From positions 62,001 through 126,000 of the forward strand of contig JACKOH010000001.1 of NCBI GenBank assembly GCA_024234395.1: a stretch of 64,000 nucleotides of DNA, read 5' to 3'. Positions 52,664 to 61,043 of the stretch are shown here, one piece after another. Source of the DNA: Pseudomonadales bacterium (GTDB taxonomy: Bacteria; Pseudomonadota; Gammaproteobacteria; Pseudomonadales; Pseudohongiellaceae). The notes beneath the pieces are model-generated. The model saw only the letters and a list, made by a program, of their open reading frames with translations. It made no database searches and had not been told where the DNA came from. The position numbers and the translations under genes are program-made. Within the stretch, counting starts at the first letter, position 1. Each line of letters begins with the position of its first letter.

Positions 52664-53487
52664 GGCGTTTTTAGTCCGTCGATGGAGATATTGAGTAAAA
52701 AACGGCGCAGCATACAGGAAAGGCAGCAGTTTTTCAGTCTAAGTTCGCAAATATTTTTACTGGCGACCCGGGCCGCCCCTGCAGACATCGCCTGGGGGGC
52801 AGACTGCTCCTGATTTCGGCGATCTGGCCGGGCGGGGCAGGTGAGGAACTGCAGGGGCGTTGACCTTTCAAGGCAGGTCAACGAAGTGGGTATGGACGAT
52901 GGGTGTTCCTCAAGGTTGACCTTGTACACAACCTGCGATCTCACTACCTTACCGGCTGACCAAGCCACACCTTTTCTAGATAACTGCTTGATTTTAAATC
53001 GCTTATTTTGGCAAGCCCAGTGAGATTGATTCACATCTAGACTGAGCCAAAATGCTCACCCCTTCGGGGCAGCCATTGGCTGTCTGCGCCACTTAGCGGC
53101 TGTCGAACTCCCGACCAACTGGTTCGAAGATTTTTGGATAGATGTATAAAACTTTATAAATCAATAAGTTACAGCCTTTTTCAGCTATAGCAATTAATCT
53201 AATTGAGCTAATAAGAGTGTCATTCAGTACATTTTTTACTACAGTAGCATTGCTCTAACACCTTGATTAATACTTTAGGGTTTATGTCGGCTTTTAAACC
53301 CGAAGCTGACGTTCAATACTCATCTACAGAAGTGCTCGTTTAGCCTAACCTGCATACTAGATGCAACTCTTTTATGTGAAATGGGGCAAAATGCGAGTGT
53401 GAATGAGTTGACACAAAAATCGAAATAGGCAAGTAACTCAACTTTTGCCTGATTCTGTCGGACTATTTTGAACTGCGTGTCTTACAA
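52664..53487. other. Large intergenic region upstream of fusA2 / edge of AT-rich island
   Basis: About 820 bp. The fusA2 promoter should lie in the first part. CGTTGACCT-TTCAAGGC-AGGTCAACG (52858-52883) is a perfect 9-bp hairpin that could sit in the fusA2 leader. From about 53100 base composition turns AT-rich. No gene is supported; a minus frame at 52660-53034 lacks protein character. Confidence 0.4.
53123..53180. repeat. 58-bp dispersed repeat-like segment, copy 1
   Basis: Begins TTCGAAGATTT and ends AAGTTACAGCCTTTT; it aligns without gaps to 54883-54940 (begins TTCGAAGATTT, ends GACTTACGGCCTTGG) at about 37 of 58 positions by eye. Both precede small membrane-protein genes of the island. 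Shared AT-richness weakens the match. Confidence 0.3.
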
Positions 53488-53913
53488 ATGAAGAAATTCT
53501 ACATTTTCTGGTTTGTCTTTTGTGCTGGCTGGGGTTTTGGTTTTATTATCCAGCCAACAGAACCAGATAAATTTACGCTATTGAAAGCGCCACTAACGTT
53601 TCTGGGATCAGCGTTTTTTTCGTTCATTCCCCTTTTTTTCTCGCTTCTAGACAAGAAAACCAAATTGGATCTTCCTTCATTGAATTTGAAGCCATCAGAA
53701 TCTTATCCGGTTGGATTGGTTACATTCATTCTTGTCACGTTTCTTTTTATAGGTATCTGGGGGATCATTTTTTCTATCGGCTCCTACGTAGTACTATCGA
53801 CACCAATACTCACGACGATATCAGTACCTATAAACATTATTAGTATGGCCTTGGGAGCCGCAACAGGAGGATACGCGGTTACCCAAATTCTTTGGAGTAG
53901 GTTTAATACTTGA
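53488..53913 (+). CDS. Hypothetical four-helix membrane protein
   Basis: 141 aa with about four hydrophobic segments (FYIFWFVFCAGWGFGFII, PLTFLGSAFFSFIPLFFSLL, LVTFILVTFLFIGIWGIIFS and ILTTISVPINIISMALGAA). AT-rich codon use unlike the upstream 44 kb. No ribosome site is clear and no family recognised; fits the theme of small acquired membrane proteins in this island. Confidence 0.55.
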   Translation: MKKFYIFWFVFCAGWGFGFIIQPTEPDKFTLLKAPLTFLGSAFFSFIPLFFSLLDKKTKLDLPSLNLKPSESYPVGLVTFILVTFLFIGIWGIIFSIGSYVVLSTPILTTISVPINIISMALGAATGGYAVTQILWSRFNT

Positions 53914-54221
53914 TCCAAGCTCGGAAGTTAGTAGCTATCACTTGCATCGAACTTTTCTTTGCCACGAAGCATACTCACGACCGCTAAGAAGCCGGTAGCG
54001 GATGTTGAATGACAACAAACGTAGTTCCGGAAATAAACCCGAAGCGGAAGTGGTTTTTTGTGCAGTGACTATGCCCGCATTCGCGATATTATCCTTCTAG
54101 TTCCGATATGTTCGTTACCGGAACTTTTTTGAATGGCTCTGTATAAATGTGTTACAAGGCCGAGGATTCTTACTATGAAAATTTGCGATTCCCCACGGAC
54201 GGTGGGAGATGCTTGTAGCCC
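53914..54221. other. Non-coding spacer
   Basis: 308 bp, AT-rich; holds two of several loosely similar strings of the type GAAGC(C)GGxxGCGGAxGTT (near 53987 and 54040). TTCCGGAA-like short palindromes occur, but nothing assignable. Confidence 0.35.
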
Positions 54222-54605
54222 ATGATCGAAAGGCTCGCCTATCTAACGATCCCTTGTGCCGTCTACGGCGTCCTTTTTGGAATCTATTATTTCGGCTGGT
54301 CGCGGCCAACTCCGGGATTTGTAAGTGAGCCGTTCTGGGACAGAGGAAAGATTGCAGCAGGACTTATTCTAGCTCTTGTGCTAGCACTGTATGTGATTTT
54401 CGGTTCCGAAGATATGAATAGACGGGGTCTGACAATTGGTTTTATTTCACTAGCATCGATTTGGTATGCCGACGTCATGTTAGACCCAACGGTACAATCG
54501 TTTGAAATGGAAATTCCAGATACCGTGAGAATATCAGGTTGGGTAGTTCATAGTATTTGGGCAATTTTTTTCTTATACCAAGTACTTTTCAGCGGAATCG
54601 AATAG
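54222..54605 (+). CDS. Hypothetical four-helix membrane protein
   Basis: 127 aa with four predicted membrane segments (YLTIPCAVYGVLFGIYYFGW, AAGLILALVLALYVIFG, GLTIGFISLASIWYADVML, WVVHSIWAIFFLYQVLFS). No cysteine or catalytic motif. Family unknown. Codon use AT-rich; flanked by long non-coding spacers on both sides like the other small genes here. Confidence 0.55.
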   Translation: MIERLAYLTIPCAVYGVLFGIYYFGWSRPTPGFVSEPFWDRGKIAAGLILALVLALYVIFGSEDMNRRGLTIGFISLASIWYADVMLDPTVQSFEMEIPDTVRISGWVVHSIWAIFFLYQVLFSGIE

Positions 54606-55077
54606 CGTGCCGTTCTCGACTGACAAAAATATGTCGCAATGACTTTTGAAAAAGACGCAAAGTCCACGCCAACATACTTGCGCGTCTGAACTACTGCAAC
54701 TACATTTGTCATTGCAGCGACTGCAATGAAGCCGAATGCGGAAGTTCTTCACCCTTACAGCTTCTTCTAAAAAATACTCTTTGCATTTCTTACTACATAC
54801 GAATCAATCGCTACCCGGTCTCTCCCTATAACCCTTTGAAATTGATCAGTTTCTGAATTGAAGCCCGACTTCGTGTAGGTAATTCGAAGATTTATCCGTA
54901 ATATTGTAAATATATTAATAACAATGACTTACGGCCTTGGTCGACTCTTGCGTTACCCTCAATTACGCCTTACTGAGGGTGAATTAGCTCAGTTTTGCTA
55001 CACATTCTCTGTTGAAAACAGCCTGCCACTTTACTAGTTACAGGCAGGCTAGTCGCCGATTCTCGCTTTAACCTCCA
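54606..55077. other. Non-coding spacer with hairpin
   Basis: 472 bp. GAAGCCGAATGCGGAAGTTC occurs near 54728, the second copy of the 58-bp repeat-like segment at 54883-54940, and a hairpin AGCCTGCC/GGCAGGCT around 55020-55050 shortly before the next gene. No gene supported. Confidence 0.4.
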
Positions 55078-55542
55078 ATGGAGGATAGAATCATCACGAT
55101 ATCAGTGGGTTTTCTTCCCCTGATTTCAACCAATTTGTTAGAGGTCAATGAATTGACTATCGTGGTGTGCCCACATTGCGGAAAGAAGGGTATCGGCCTG
55201 TTAAGTAAGCTTTGGTCGGGTTCAGCTTGCCCGTCAACATGTTCTATTTGTGGTCAATTGTCGTATTTTCCTACAATGCGGAAACATTCTATAGCCGTCC
55301 TATGCAATTTCTTAGGTATTGTTGCACTTATCACCTCATTCTTTTTCGCTACCTGGCTACCCCTTATAGCGCTGGTCGCAGCAATTATTATTGGCTATAC
55401 GGCTGCTGCGGTTAGCATTCCAGGCATTCCTATTTCTTACGCACAAGTTAAGATCAATAAGCGCAACGGAAACGTATTTCTTCTACTGTTAGTTGGTATC
55501 GCTATAGCTGTAGCGATTTGGAATGAATATGCTATTGGGTAG
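55078..55542 (+). CDS. Small zinc-ribbon membrane protein
   Basis: 154 aa. VVCPHCGKKGIG and CSICGQLSYFP give two CxxC knuckles of a zinc ribbon at residues about 31-64. Three hydrophobic segments follow (AVLCNFLGIVALITSFFF, LIALVAAIIIGYTAAAVSIP, VFLLLLVGIAIAVAIWNEYA). This layout, an N-terminal zinc ribbon plus membrane helices, recurs in small proteobacterial proteins of unknown role. The ATG sits within CCAATGGAGG. Confidence 0.6.
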   Translation: MEDRIITISVGFLPLISTNLLEVNELTIVVCPHCGKKGIGLLSKLWSGSACPSTCSICGQLSYFPTMRKHSIAVLCNFLGIVALITSFFFATWLPLIALVAAIIIGYTAAAVSIPGIPISYAQVKINKRNGNVFLLLLVGIAIAVAIWNEYAIG

Positions 55543-55635
55543 TCCTCCCAAAAATCAACAGGAGTTAAAAATACAGAATTTTTGTAAACTGACAACAGAG
55601 GTTTTCTATGCTGGATACCTCCTAGTCGTGCATAT

Positions 55636-56079
55636 ATGCACACAGTTCAACAATGGGAGTTATACACCCTAGGCGCTTCAGTGAAACTTTTTAGAGCTTC
55701 AATAACAACGTTAGCTGCAATGTTCACCCTCGTGGTCTCACTATTTTGGCTCTTTGGTATTGGCAGCCAGCTTCAAACAGTGGCAGCACTTTCAGCAGCA
55801 TTGGTAGCAGGGATAGTTCTCCCACCAATCTTCTTGCTGTGGGGGTTGCCAATTCATTTTATCTTTCGGCGATTCAATCTCAATAACTTGGCGTGGTATG
55901 CCACCGCAGGTGCGTTACCTGGAGCACCATTTGTGACAATTTTTACTCCATTTGGTAACGATCCGCTAAGCGCCCAAATTTGGAATTCAATGCTTTTTAG
56001 CTACATTGGTGCAGCAGGAGCCGTTTTGTTTTGGTTTCTCACTGTAAGGAATGATGCATCAATTTTTTTCGCCGATTAG
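55636..56079 (+). CDS. Hypothetical four-helix membrane protein
   Basis: 147 aa with four hydrophobic segments (LAAMFTLVVSLFWLFGI, VAALSAALVAGIVLPPIFLL, WYATAGALPGAPFVTIF, LFSYIGAAGAVLFWFLTV). No family recognised. It lies 94 bp after the zinc-ribbon gene on the same strand and 228 bp from the IS66 left end, so the two may share a transcript. The gap 56080-56306 holds no clear gene. Confidence 0.5.
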   Translation: MHTVQQWELYTLGASVKLFRASITTLAAMFTLVVSLFWLFGIGSQLQTVAALSAALVAGIVLPPIFLLWGLPIHFIFRRFNLNNLAWYATAGALPGAPFVTIFTPFGNDPLSAQIWNSMLFSYIGAAGAVLFWFLTVRNDASIFFAD

Positions 56080-56331
56080 ATGTTCAGCTGCTAAAGGCTA
56101 CTCTTAAATAGGGCGCTATGTATGTAACCGAGATTGAACCGTGCCATTGACCTCTAATACATTGTCAATTTGGGATATCGCTCACCGGTGGGCCGGGCGT
56201 GATCCTGACAACTTCCGGATAACTCACTCTTAGTAAAAGACTACTCTAGGCTTCTGGTCAAAGCCGTGCTTAATGGCGAATTGTTTTGCGAGACATTGAC
56301 TCTTGCGTAACCGTCCGGGCATCACACCTTG

Positions 56332-57900
56332 CTATTCCGGTTGCCAGTTATGTGGCAACAGTTCATTAATGCGACTGGCCTTCTGAGTCGGTAGCCTGGC
56401 CATGACATCTTTTAGGTATGTGTAAGGATCAAGCCTGTTCATTCGGGCTGACTGTATCAGGCTCATCACAGCAGCCGCGCGCTGACCACTGCGCAGCGAT
56501 CCGGCGAACAGCCAGTTGGAACGCCCCAAGGCCCACGGGCGGATCTGATTCTCGACCCAGTTGTTGTCGATAGGCACCGCGCCATCATCGAGATACCGGG
56601 TCAAGGCACGCCAGCGTTTCAGACTGTAATCAATGGCTCTGGCCGTAGCCGATCCGTCCGGTACCTTTTGCCGCTGCGCCAGCAGCCAGGCATGGAAGTT
56701 CTCCAGCAGTGGGCCGGCCCGTTGTTGTCGCAGTAGGCAACGTTGCCCGTCATCCAACTCTCTGGCTTGACGCTCGATCTCGTACAACTGACCGATGGTT
56801 TCCAGCGCACTGGCCGCCAGGGTGCTCTTGTTGGTTGCGTGCAGCTCAAAGAACTTGCGCCGGGCATGAGCCAGACAGCCGATTTCGGTGACACCCCGGC
56901 CGAAGCCAGCCTTGTAACCACTGTAATCGTCACACACCAGCCTGCCCTGCCAGTCGCCCAAGAAGGTGCGGGCATGTTCCCCGGCACGGCTGGGCGCAAA
57001 GTCATAGACCACTGCCCGGGTCTGGGCATAGGGCGTTGTGCAGTAAGCCCAGATGTAGGCGCGGTGGGTTTTCTTCTTGCCCGGCGACAGCATTGGCACC
57101 GGCGTCTCGTCGGCATGAACCACCGGGTGGCTCAGGATGGTCTCGCGCAAGGCATCCGCCAGAGGCTGCAAAGCCACACCGCAGCGACCCACCCATTCGG
57201 CCAGCGTGGAGCGGGGAATACCCAGCCCGGCACGTTCGAAGATCCATTCCTGACGGTACAGCGGCAGGTGGTCGGCGTACTTGGCCACCAGCACCTGTGC
57301 CAGCAGGCCAGTGGTCGGCAGACCTTTATCGATTACGTGCGCCGGTACCGGTGCCTGCACCAGCGTTTCGCAGTCTTTACACACCCACTTACCACGAACA
57401 TGCCGCTCAACGGTGAACTCACCGGGGGTATAGTCCAGCTTTTCGCTGATGTCCTCGCCAATCCGTTGGAGCTGACAGCCACACTGGCAGTGGGTGTTGT
57501 CCGGCTCGTGCTCGATCAGCCGGCGTGGCAGCTCCGGTGGCAGGGGTACACGCTTGGGTTGTTGTTTCGGCCTGGACTGTGAGAGGGAGTCAGCCTGCGC
57601 CGCCTCCAGCTCCGCTTCGATGCCGCCCACGTCGGCGTCGACGATGTCTTCCAGGAGAGTGCGTTGCAGAACGTTCAGTTGTTCACTGTGTTTACCGAAG
57701 CGGTGACGTTTGAGTAACGCCATCTCGTGGGTCAGTTTCTTGTTGAGTGTTTCGAGGTAACTGACGCGGTGCGTAAGGCTGTCGTTGCGTTCAGTCCGCT
57801 GCTGAAGTGTCTTCTCCTGCTCGGCGAGGCGCGAGAACAACGAGGCAGTCAGGGCTCGTAGTTGCTCGGCATTAAGCTGGCTCACGTCGGGATGTGACAT
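56332..57900 (-). CDS. tnpC: IS66 transposase TnpC
   Basis: 522 aa, full length. The N-terminal coiled coil (EKTLQQRTERNDSLTHRVSY) and zinc-finger HCQCGCQLQRIGEDIS precede the DDE core: HPVVHADETPVPML supplies the first Asp, RLVCDDYSGYKAGFGRG the second, and the C-terminal VPIDNNWVENQIRPWALGR the Glu. It catalyses strand transfer together with TnpA and TnpB. No frameshift or stop, so it may be active. Confidence 0.93.
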   Translation of the reverse strand: MSHPDVSQLNAEQLRALTASLFSRLAEQEKTLQQRTERNDSLTHRVSYLETLNKKLTHEMALLKRHRFGKHSEQLNVLQRTLLEDIVDADVGGIEAELEAAQADSLSQSRPKQQPKRVPLPPELPRRLIEHEPDNTHCQCGCQLQRIGEDISEKLDYTPGEFTVERHVRGKWVCKDCETLVQAPVPAHVIDKGLPTTGLLAQVLVAKYADHLPLYRQEWIFERAGLGIPRSTLAEWVGRCGVALQPLADALRETILSHPVVHADETPVPMLSPGKKKTHRAYIWAYCTTPYAQTRAVVYDFAPSRAGEHARTFLGDWQGRLVCDDYSGYKAGFGRGVTEIGCLAHARRKFFELHATNKSTLAASALETIGQLYEIERQARELDDGQRCLLRQQRAGPLLENFHAWLLAQRQKVPDGSATARAIDYSLKRWRALTRYLDDGAVPIDNNWVENQIRPWALGRSNWLFAGSLRSGQRAAAVMSLIQSARMNRLDPYTYLKDVMARLPTQKASRINELLPHNWQPE

Positions 57901-57956
57901 GGACCAAGTATGCCACCGATGGTCGGTCAGTGCGACTCAAAGAGGCCCGGCATTCA

Positions 57957-58292
57957 CTACAAAGCACGAATGACGCCCGCCTCACCGAGGCGCTGCCACG
58001 GCAGCCCCTGAACCAGCGCCTGAAGTTGCTCTTCATCCACAACCAGGTGCTTGCCGCGCCAGGGTTCGGCCCAGTGGAACTTGCCCCGGTTCAGGCGTCT
58101 GGCACACAGCCACAGTCCCAATCCATCATGCACCAGAATCTTTATCCGGTTGGCGCGCTTGTTGGTAAAAGCATAGGCACAATGGGGCCTGGCACTGCCG
58201 AACACCTGAACCACCCGGGCCAGCGCCTTGTCCGGTCCGGCGCGCATATCCAGCGGCTCGGTGGCCAGCCAGATCTCCTCAATACGGATCAC
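57957..58292 (-). CDS. tnpB: IS66 accessory protein TnpB
   Basis: 111 aa, typical size. LATEPLDMRAGPDKALARVV and FTNKRANRIKILVHDGLGLW are the conserved IS66 Orf2 blocks. Its start overlaps the tnpA end by 4 bp, indicating translational coupling. The protein is required for IS66 transposition. Confidence 0.92.
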   Translation of the reverse strand: MIRIEEIWLATEPLDMRAGPDKALARVVQVFGSARPHCAYAFTNKRANRIKILVHDGLGLWLCARRLNRGKFHWAEPWRGKHLVVDEEQLQALVQGLPWQRLGEAGVIRAL

Positions 58293-58672
58293 TGCAGCAG
58301 GTCACGCAGCAGCGCCAGACAACGATCCGACTGAGAGACTGGCCAGCTCACCTTGATCGATTGTAGACGGAAGGGAATCTCCAGGCGGACACACTCGTCC
58401 ACTCCGCCACCTAAACTGGGCCGTGGCGCTTGCGTCGAGTTGACCGGTAGTGCTACAAAAGCTGGCGTAGTTACCGGCAACGAATTCGCCTTGGTCTGAC
58501 GAATCCACTTATGGACCAGGTTGGCATTCAGGTCGTGTTCCCTGGCGATCCTTGCAACCGACGCACCGGGTTCTTTGCAAGCTGCTAAGATCCTGTGTTT
58601 GAAATCCGGGGCAAACCTTCGACGCTTAACAGGTGGAGTGAATACGCTTAACTCGTTCATGATGGTGTCCAC
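58289..58672 (-). CDS. tnpA: IS66 accessory protein TnpA
   Basis: 127 aa. RRRFAPDFKHRILAACKEPG then ASVARIAREHDLNANLVHKW form the helix-turn-helix typical of IS66 Orf1. First gene of the element; start ATG at 58670-58672 (an internal ATG 4 codons later is possible). A GTGTCCAC/GTGGACAC hairpin lies just upstream. Confidence 0.9.
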   Translation of the reverse strand: MDTIMNELSVFTPPVKRRRFAPDFKHRILAACKEPGASVARIAREHDLNANLVHKWIRQTKANSLPVTTPAFVALPVNSTQAPRPSLGGGVDECVRLEIPFRLQSIKVSWPVSQSDRCLALLRDLLQ

Positions 58673-58741
58673 TTAAAAATAGGTGGACACTATCGATAGA
58701 TCAGGCAGAACTAGCAAGATGGGTTTACCGGACGGTTACGT

Positions 58742-58951
58742 ATGACTCAGTGGGCGACAGACAGTAATGGAGTAGTTACACCCCAAACAGGTTATAGGGA
58801 CAATATTCCAGTAAATGTTGGTATAAAAAGCAATACTACAATAGTAATAGGGGAACAAATCGATTCGGCATTTATTTGGGATATTCCTAATGATGCCAGT
58901 AAGGTCGATAATATTTGTCTTATGCAACTCCAGCGTGGAGTAGGGTGTTAA
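58742..58951 (+). CDS. Hypothetical small protein, probably truncated by IS66
   Basis: 69 aa starting 3 bp outside the IS66 end, so the ATG may be fortuitous and the reading frame the tail of an interrupted gene. Sequence TQWATDSNGVVTPQTGYRDN then SAFIWDIPNDASKVDNICLM is not recognised. Stop TAA immediately precedes the next ATG, so this and the following gene form a unit. AT-rich. Confidence 0.4.
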   Translation: MTQWATDSNGVVTPQTGYRDNIPVNVGIKSNTTIVIGEQIDSAFIWDIPNDASKVDNICLMQLQRGVGC

Positions 58952-59473
58952 ATGCCAAATAATTATTTGAGTATATCAGGTCTCGTAACTACCATTGCGA
59001 TATTGTCGATTGGGATAACTGTATTCGTTGAAAGGTACTTCTTAAATTCTGCCCACTATATAAGTGGAGAAACTCATAGTGTGGTAGAGAATAGGGTTTT
59101 TAGGGCCCCGATACCACGGAATTGCAATATTTCTGCTAACTTTATTTCCGAGGGAGCTCCATTAGGATTGATCGCAAGTGTAAAAATAATTGACTTTAAT
59201 ATGAGACTAACTAGTGAGATTTACGGAACTCGGTATTTGGAAGTAGAGTATGCTCGAGGTAATCAATCAGAGTTATTTGATCATATTCATAGAAAGTACG
59301 AAGGTTGCTTATTGAATACATTCAAAACGTATAAATCACTTGAAGAAATGTTTGGTGATATTAGTGCGTTTTATTCTACTCCCGCTTTCCAGAAGCCGAT
59401 GTATGCGATAATTGATGAAAGTGGGGCGAAATTGTTTTTTAAATTATTATTACCTGCTTCTCCCGCTAATTGA
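58952..59473 (+). CDS. Hypothetical membrane-anchored protein
   Basis: 173 aa with one N-terminal membrane segment (ISGLVTTIAILSIGITVFVE) and a soluble extracytoplasmic part containing two Cys residues (RNCNIS, YEGCLL). Start adjoins the stop of the preceding frame with no gap. No family recognised. AT-rich codon use. Confidence 0.5.
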   Translation: MPNNYLSISGLVTTIAILSIGITVFVERYFLNSAHYISGETHSVVENRVFRAPIPRNCNISANFISEGAPLGLIASVKIIDFNMRLTSEIYGTRYLEVEYARGNQSELFDHIHRKYEGCLLNTFKTYKSLEEMFGDISAFYSTPAFQKPMYAIIDESGAKLFFKLLLPASPAN

Positions 59474-59511
59474 TTAGTCGTCTCATCAATTAAGTTGAAT
59501 AACAAGAGATG

Positions 59512-59542
59512 GAGTATAGGAACTATTAACACTATATCCAAT
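59512..59542. repeat. 31-bp direct repeat, copy 1
   Basis: GAGTATAGGAACTATTAACA through CTATATCCAAT is identical to 63542-63572, same orientation, about 4.03 kb apart. Here it abuts an IS3-family terminal sequence at 59543. Confidence 0.9.
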
Positions 59543-59565
59543 TGAATCGCCCCGGGTTTACCGGA
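59543..59565 (+). mobile_element. Solo IS3-family terminal sequence
   Basis: TGAATCGCCCCGGGTTTACC+GGA is identical over 23 bp to the left end of the IS3-family element at 63885, but no transposase follows; an IS end left after deletion or excision. Confidence 0.8.
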
Positions 59566-59619
59566 TGGCCGGTGGCTCTTTATATACATTATTATGAGTC
59601 TATCCAAGAGTGTGTTTAA

Positions 59620-59928
59620 TTGAACGTAAAAGTAGAAATTTTCAGAAACAGGTTTGTAATATCAGGTAACGGAAAATATAAAGAATTTTTAGCAAACCCG
59701 GAATTTACTTCAACTCGACTTCTAATAGGAAATTTTCAAGCTGCTGAATATTGTTTGAAAAATGGACTTGAAGCGCTTGGGATTAAGAAATCGATTTTAT
59801 CTGGTAAGCCTGTTTTGCATTTTTATCCCAGAGAAATGATAGAAGGTGGACTGAGTGAAGTGGAGAATCGAATATTACTGGAAGTCGGATTTGCCGTAGG
59901 AGCCAAGAAAGTTGAAATCCATGTGTAA
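59620..59928 (+). CDS. Small protein resembling part of MreB-like rod-shape proteins
   Basis: 102 aa from a TTG. EIFRNRFVISGNGKYKEF at the start and KPVLHFYPREMIEGGLSEVE then NRILLEVGFAVGAKKVEIHV at the end recall the HPxxxxEGGLTxIExRxLxELALGAGA segment seen in short bacterial proteins annotated as rod-shape-determining (MreB/FtsA-like actin fold pieces). Only that likeness supports it. It precedes an attC-like site and may be an integron cassette gene. Confidence 0.45.
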   Translation: MNVKVEIFRNRFVISGNGKYKEFLANPEFTSTRLLIGNFQAAEYCLKNGLEALGIKKSILSGKPVLHFYPREMIEGGLSEVENRILLEVGFAVGAKKVEIHV

Positions 59929-59934
59929 TAAGAC

Positions 59935-60004
59935 ACATAACGAGAGCATGCAGTCGAACAACTCGCGCTTCGCGCGGTATATTCGCTGATGACGAACGTT
60001 AGTT
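59935..60004 (+). other. Integron attC-like recombination site
   Basis: ACATAAC (59935-59941) and GTTAGTT (59998-60004) resemble the R'' and R' boxes of attC, enclosing an imperfectly self-complementary core (GTCGAA...CGCGC-TTCG-CGCG...TTCGCTGATGAC). It sits directly after the stop of the MreB-like gene and before the start of the lipoprotein gene, the position of a cassette junction. Each box deviates from consensus at one position, and no integrase gene is present. Confidence 0.45.
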
Positions 60005-60017
60005 GACCTTCGTGGAA

Positions 60018-60554
60018 ATGCGCGCAGGATTAATGATATTTACGGCAATTCTCACTGGATGCGTGAGCGCCCCTATGAACTTCTCAACACCCGTCCTACT
60101 TGAGGGTGTCGTGACGAATCTGGCGTTCACCGGTTGGGAAAGAGACATTTGTCGTACTGGGCTGCCCGTACGCGAGCGACTTATCACCGAAGACTGTATT
60201 CCGTTCGGCGGTGAGATCTTTGAGGCTTCGCTTGTTCGTCCGGGAACACTTGCTGGGGAACTCGTCGGCTCTCGCTTAACGATCGCGTATCCAGGACACA
60301 CACTGGCGCGAAGCTATCGAAAGCGTACTGATCTTTTGTTGCAGCGTGCTCCAGAAGAATTCAGCGAAGCAACCGGCACAATGTATATCGCGACAGCAAT
60401 TGGCAACTTGGCTGAGTCGAGGGAGTGTCTCATTGAGAACGGCTACGGTAATACGGACAATGCGCTTTGTCCCGATTTATCGTTTCACTCTGAACATTTT
60501 CAGGAGTGCCTTCCTATCGCAGAGTTTCTTGAGCATTACGCGGCGGGCACCTAA
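60018..60554 (+). CDS. Hypothetical lipoprotein, probable integron cassette gene
   Basis: 178 aa from the ATG at 60018 (a TTG at 60003 lies inside the attC-like site). Short lipoprotein signal LMIFTAILTGC with lipobox near residue 15. Several Cys (ERDICRTG, TEDCIPFGG, SRECLIE, CPDLSF, FQECL) suggest disulphides. Family not recognised. Flanked by an attC-like site 14 bp upstream and a shorter attC-like remnant at its stop codon, matching a gene cassette. Confidence 0.6.
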   Translation: MRAGLMIFTAILTGCVSAPMNFSTPVLLEGVVTNLAFTGWERDICRTGLPVRERLITEDCIPFGGEIFEASLVRPGTLAGELVGSRLTIAYPGHTLARSYRKRTDLLLQRAPEEFSEATGTMYIATAIGNLAESRECLIENGYGNTDNALCPDLSFHSEHFQECLPIAEFLEHYAAGT

Positions 60555-60582
60555 TAATTGGATGGAGAGGACGTTAGCCATC
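60553..60582 (+). other. Truncated attC-like remnant
   Basis: CTAATAATTGGATGGAGAGG then ACGTTAGCC: the left half resembles the L'' side of soil and marine attC sites and GTTAGCC resembles an R' box, but only about 30 bp lie between, so the site is likely deleted. Confidence 0.3.
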
Positions 60583-60751
60583 ATGGGCTCAGCCAATGAC
60601 ACCGACACTTAGTTACCAAGTCACTTAGCTGTTCAAACTTGGCTGCCGAGATTTTAAAGTCACATGGAAGAATAGTGTCATGGAAGACGAGAATTTATCC
60701 AGCATCCTCATTCCATAACAATGCCAGCGCAGAGATTTAAAGGGCTGAGAC

Positions 60752-61018
60752 ATGCGGATTGAGGACATGAGCCTGGAGCAGCTATTCGAGCTCAACGAGG
60801 TTATCTGCCGCCGCATCGATGAGCTGAGGGCGCAACAGGACTTTACCGTCTTGCGTAAACTTCGTATTGGTCAGCAGGTCAATTTTGACAGTGCGGAAGG
60901 TAAGACTTTTGGGACGATTATTAAGATCAATCGGAAAACATTGATCGTATTGGGCGAAGACCAGAGGCAATGGAAAATCTCTCCTGGGCTTCTCAATATT
61001 ATCGAGAACGTCAAGTGA
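60752..61018 (+). CDS. Small cytoplasmic protein with N-terminal helix and KOW-like strand region
   Basis: 88 aa. The N-terminus RIEDMSLEQLFELNEVICRR is a predicted amphipathic helix; LRIGQQVNFDSAEGKTFGTI then IKINRKTLIVLGEDQRQWKI reads like an SH3/KOW-type beta barrel. Similar small proteins are widespread in mobile regions without assigned function. Ribosome site AAAGGGCTGAG is near the ATG at 60752. Confidence 0.6.
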   Translation: MRIEDMSLEQLFELNEVICRRIDELRAQQDFTVLRKLRIGQQVNFDSAEGKTFGTIIKINRKTLIVLGEDQRQWKISPGLLNIIENVK

Positions 61019-61043
61019 GGTTTGGTGTCAAGATCGCTTTAAA

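Larger units (their letters stand above)
56307..58739 (-). mobile_element. IS66-family insertion sequence, apparently complete
   Basis: About 2.43 kb bounded by GTAACCGTCCGG at 56307 and its inverted complement ending at 58739, the typical IS66 terminal sequence. It carries tnpA, tnpB and tnpC in order on the minus strand. The 8 bp flanking the two ends (ACTCTTGC and GTATGACT) are not identical, so the expected 8-bp target duplication is missing. Confidence 0.88.

Noticed and set aside
53118..53128. GGTTCGAAG string suggestive of a tRNA T-loop
   Set aside because: No matching acceptor, D or anticodon stems around it. I found no tRNA or rRNA in the window.
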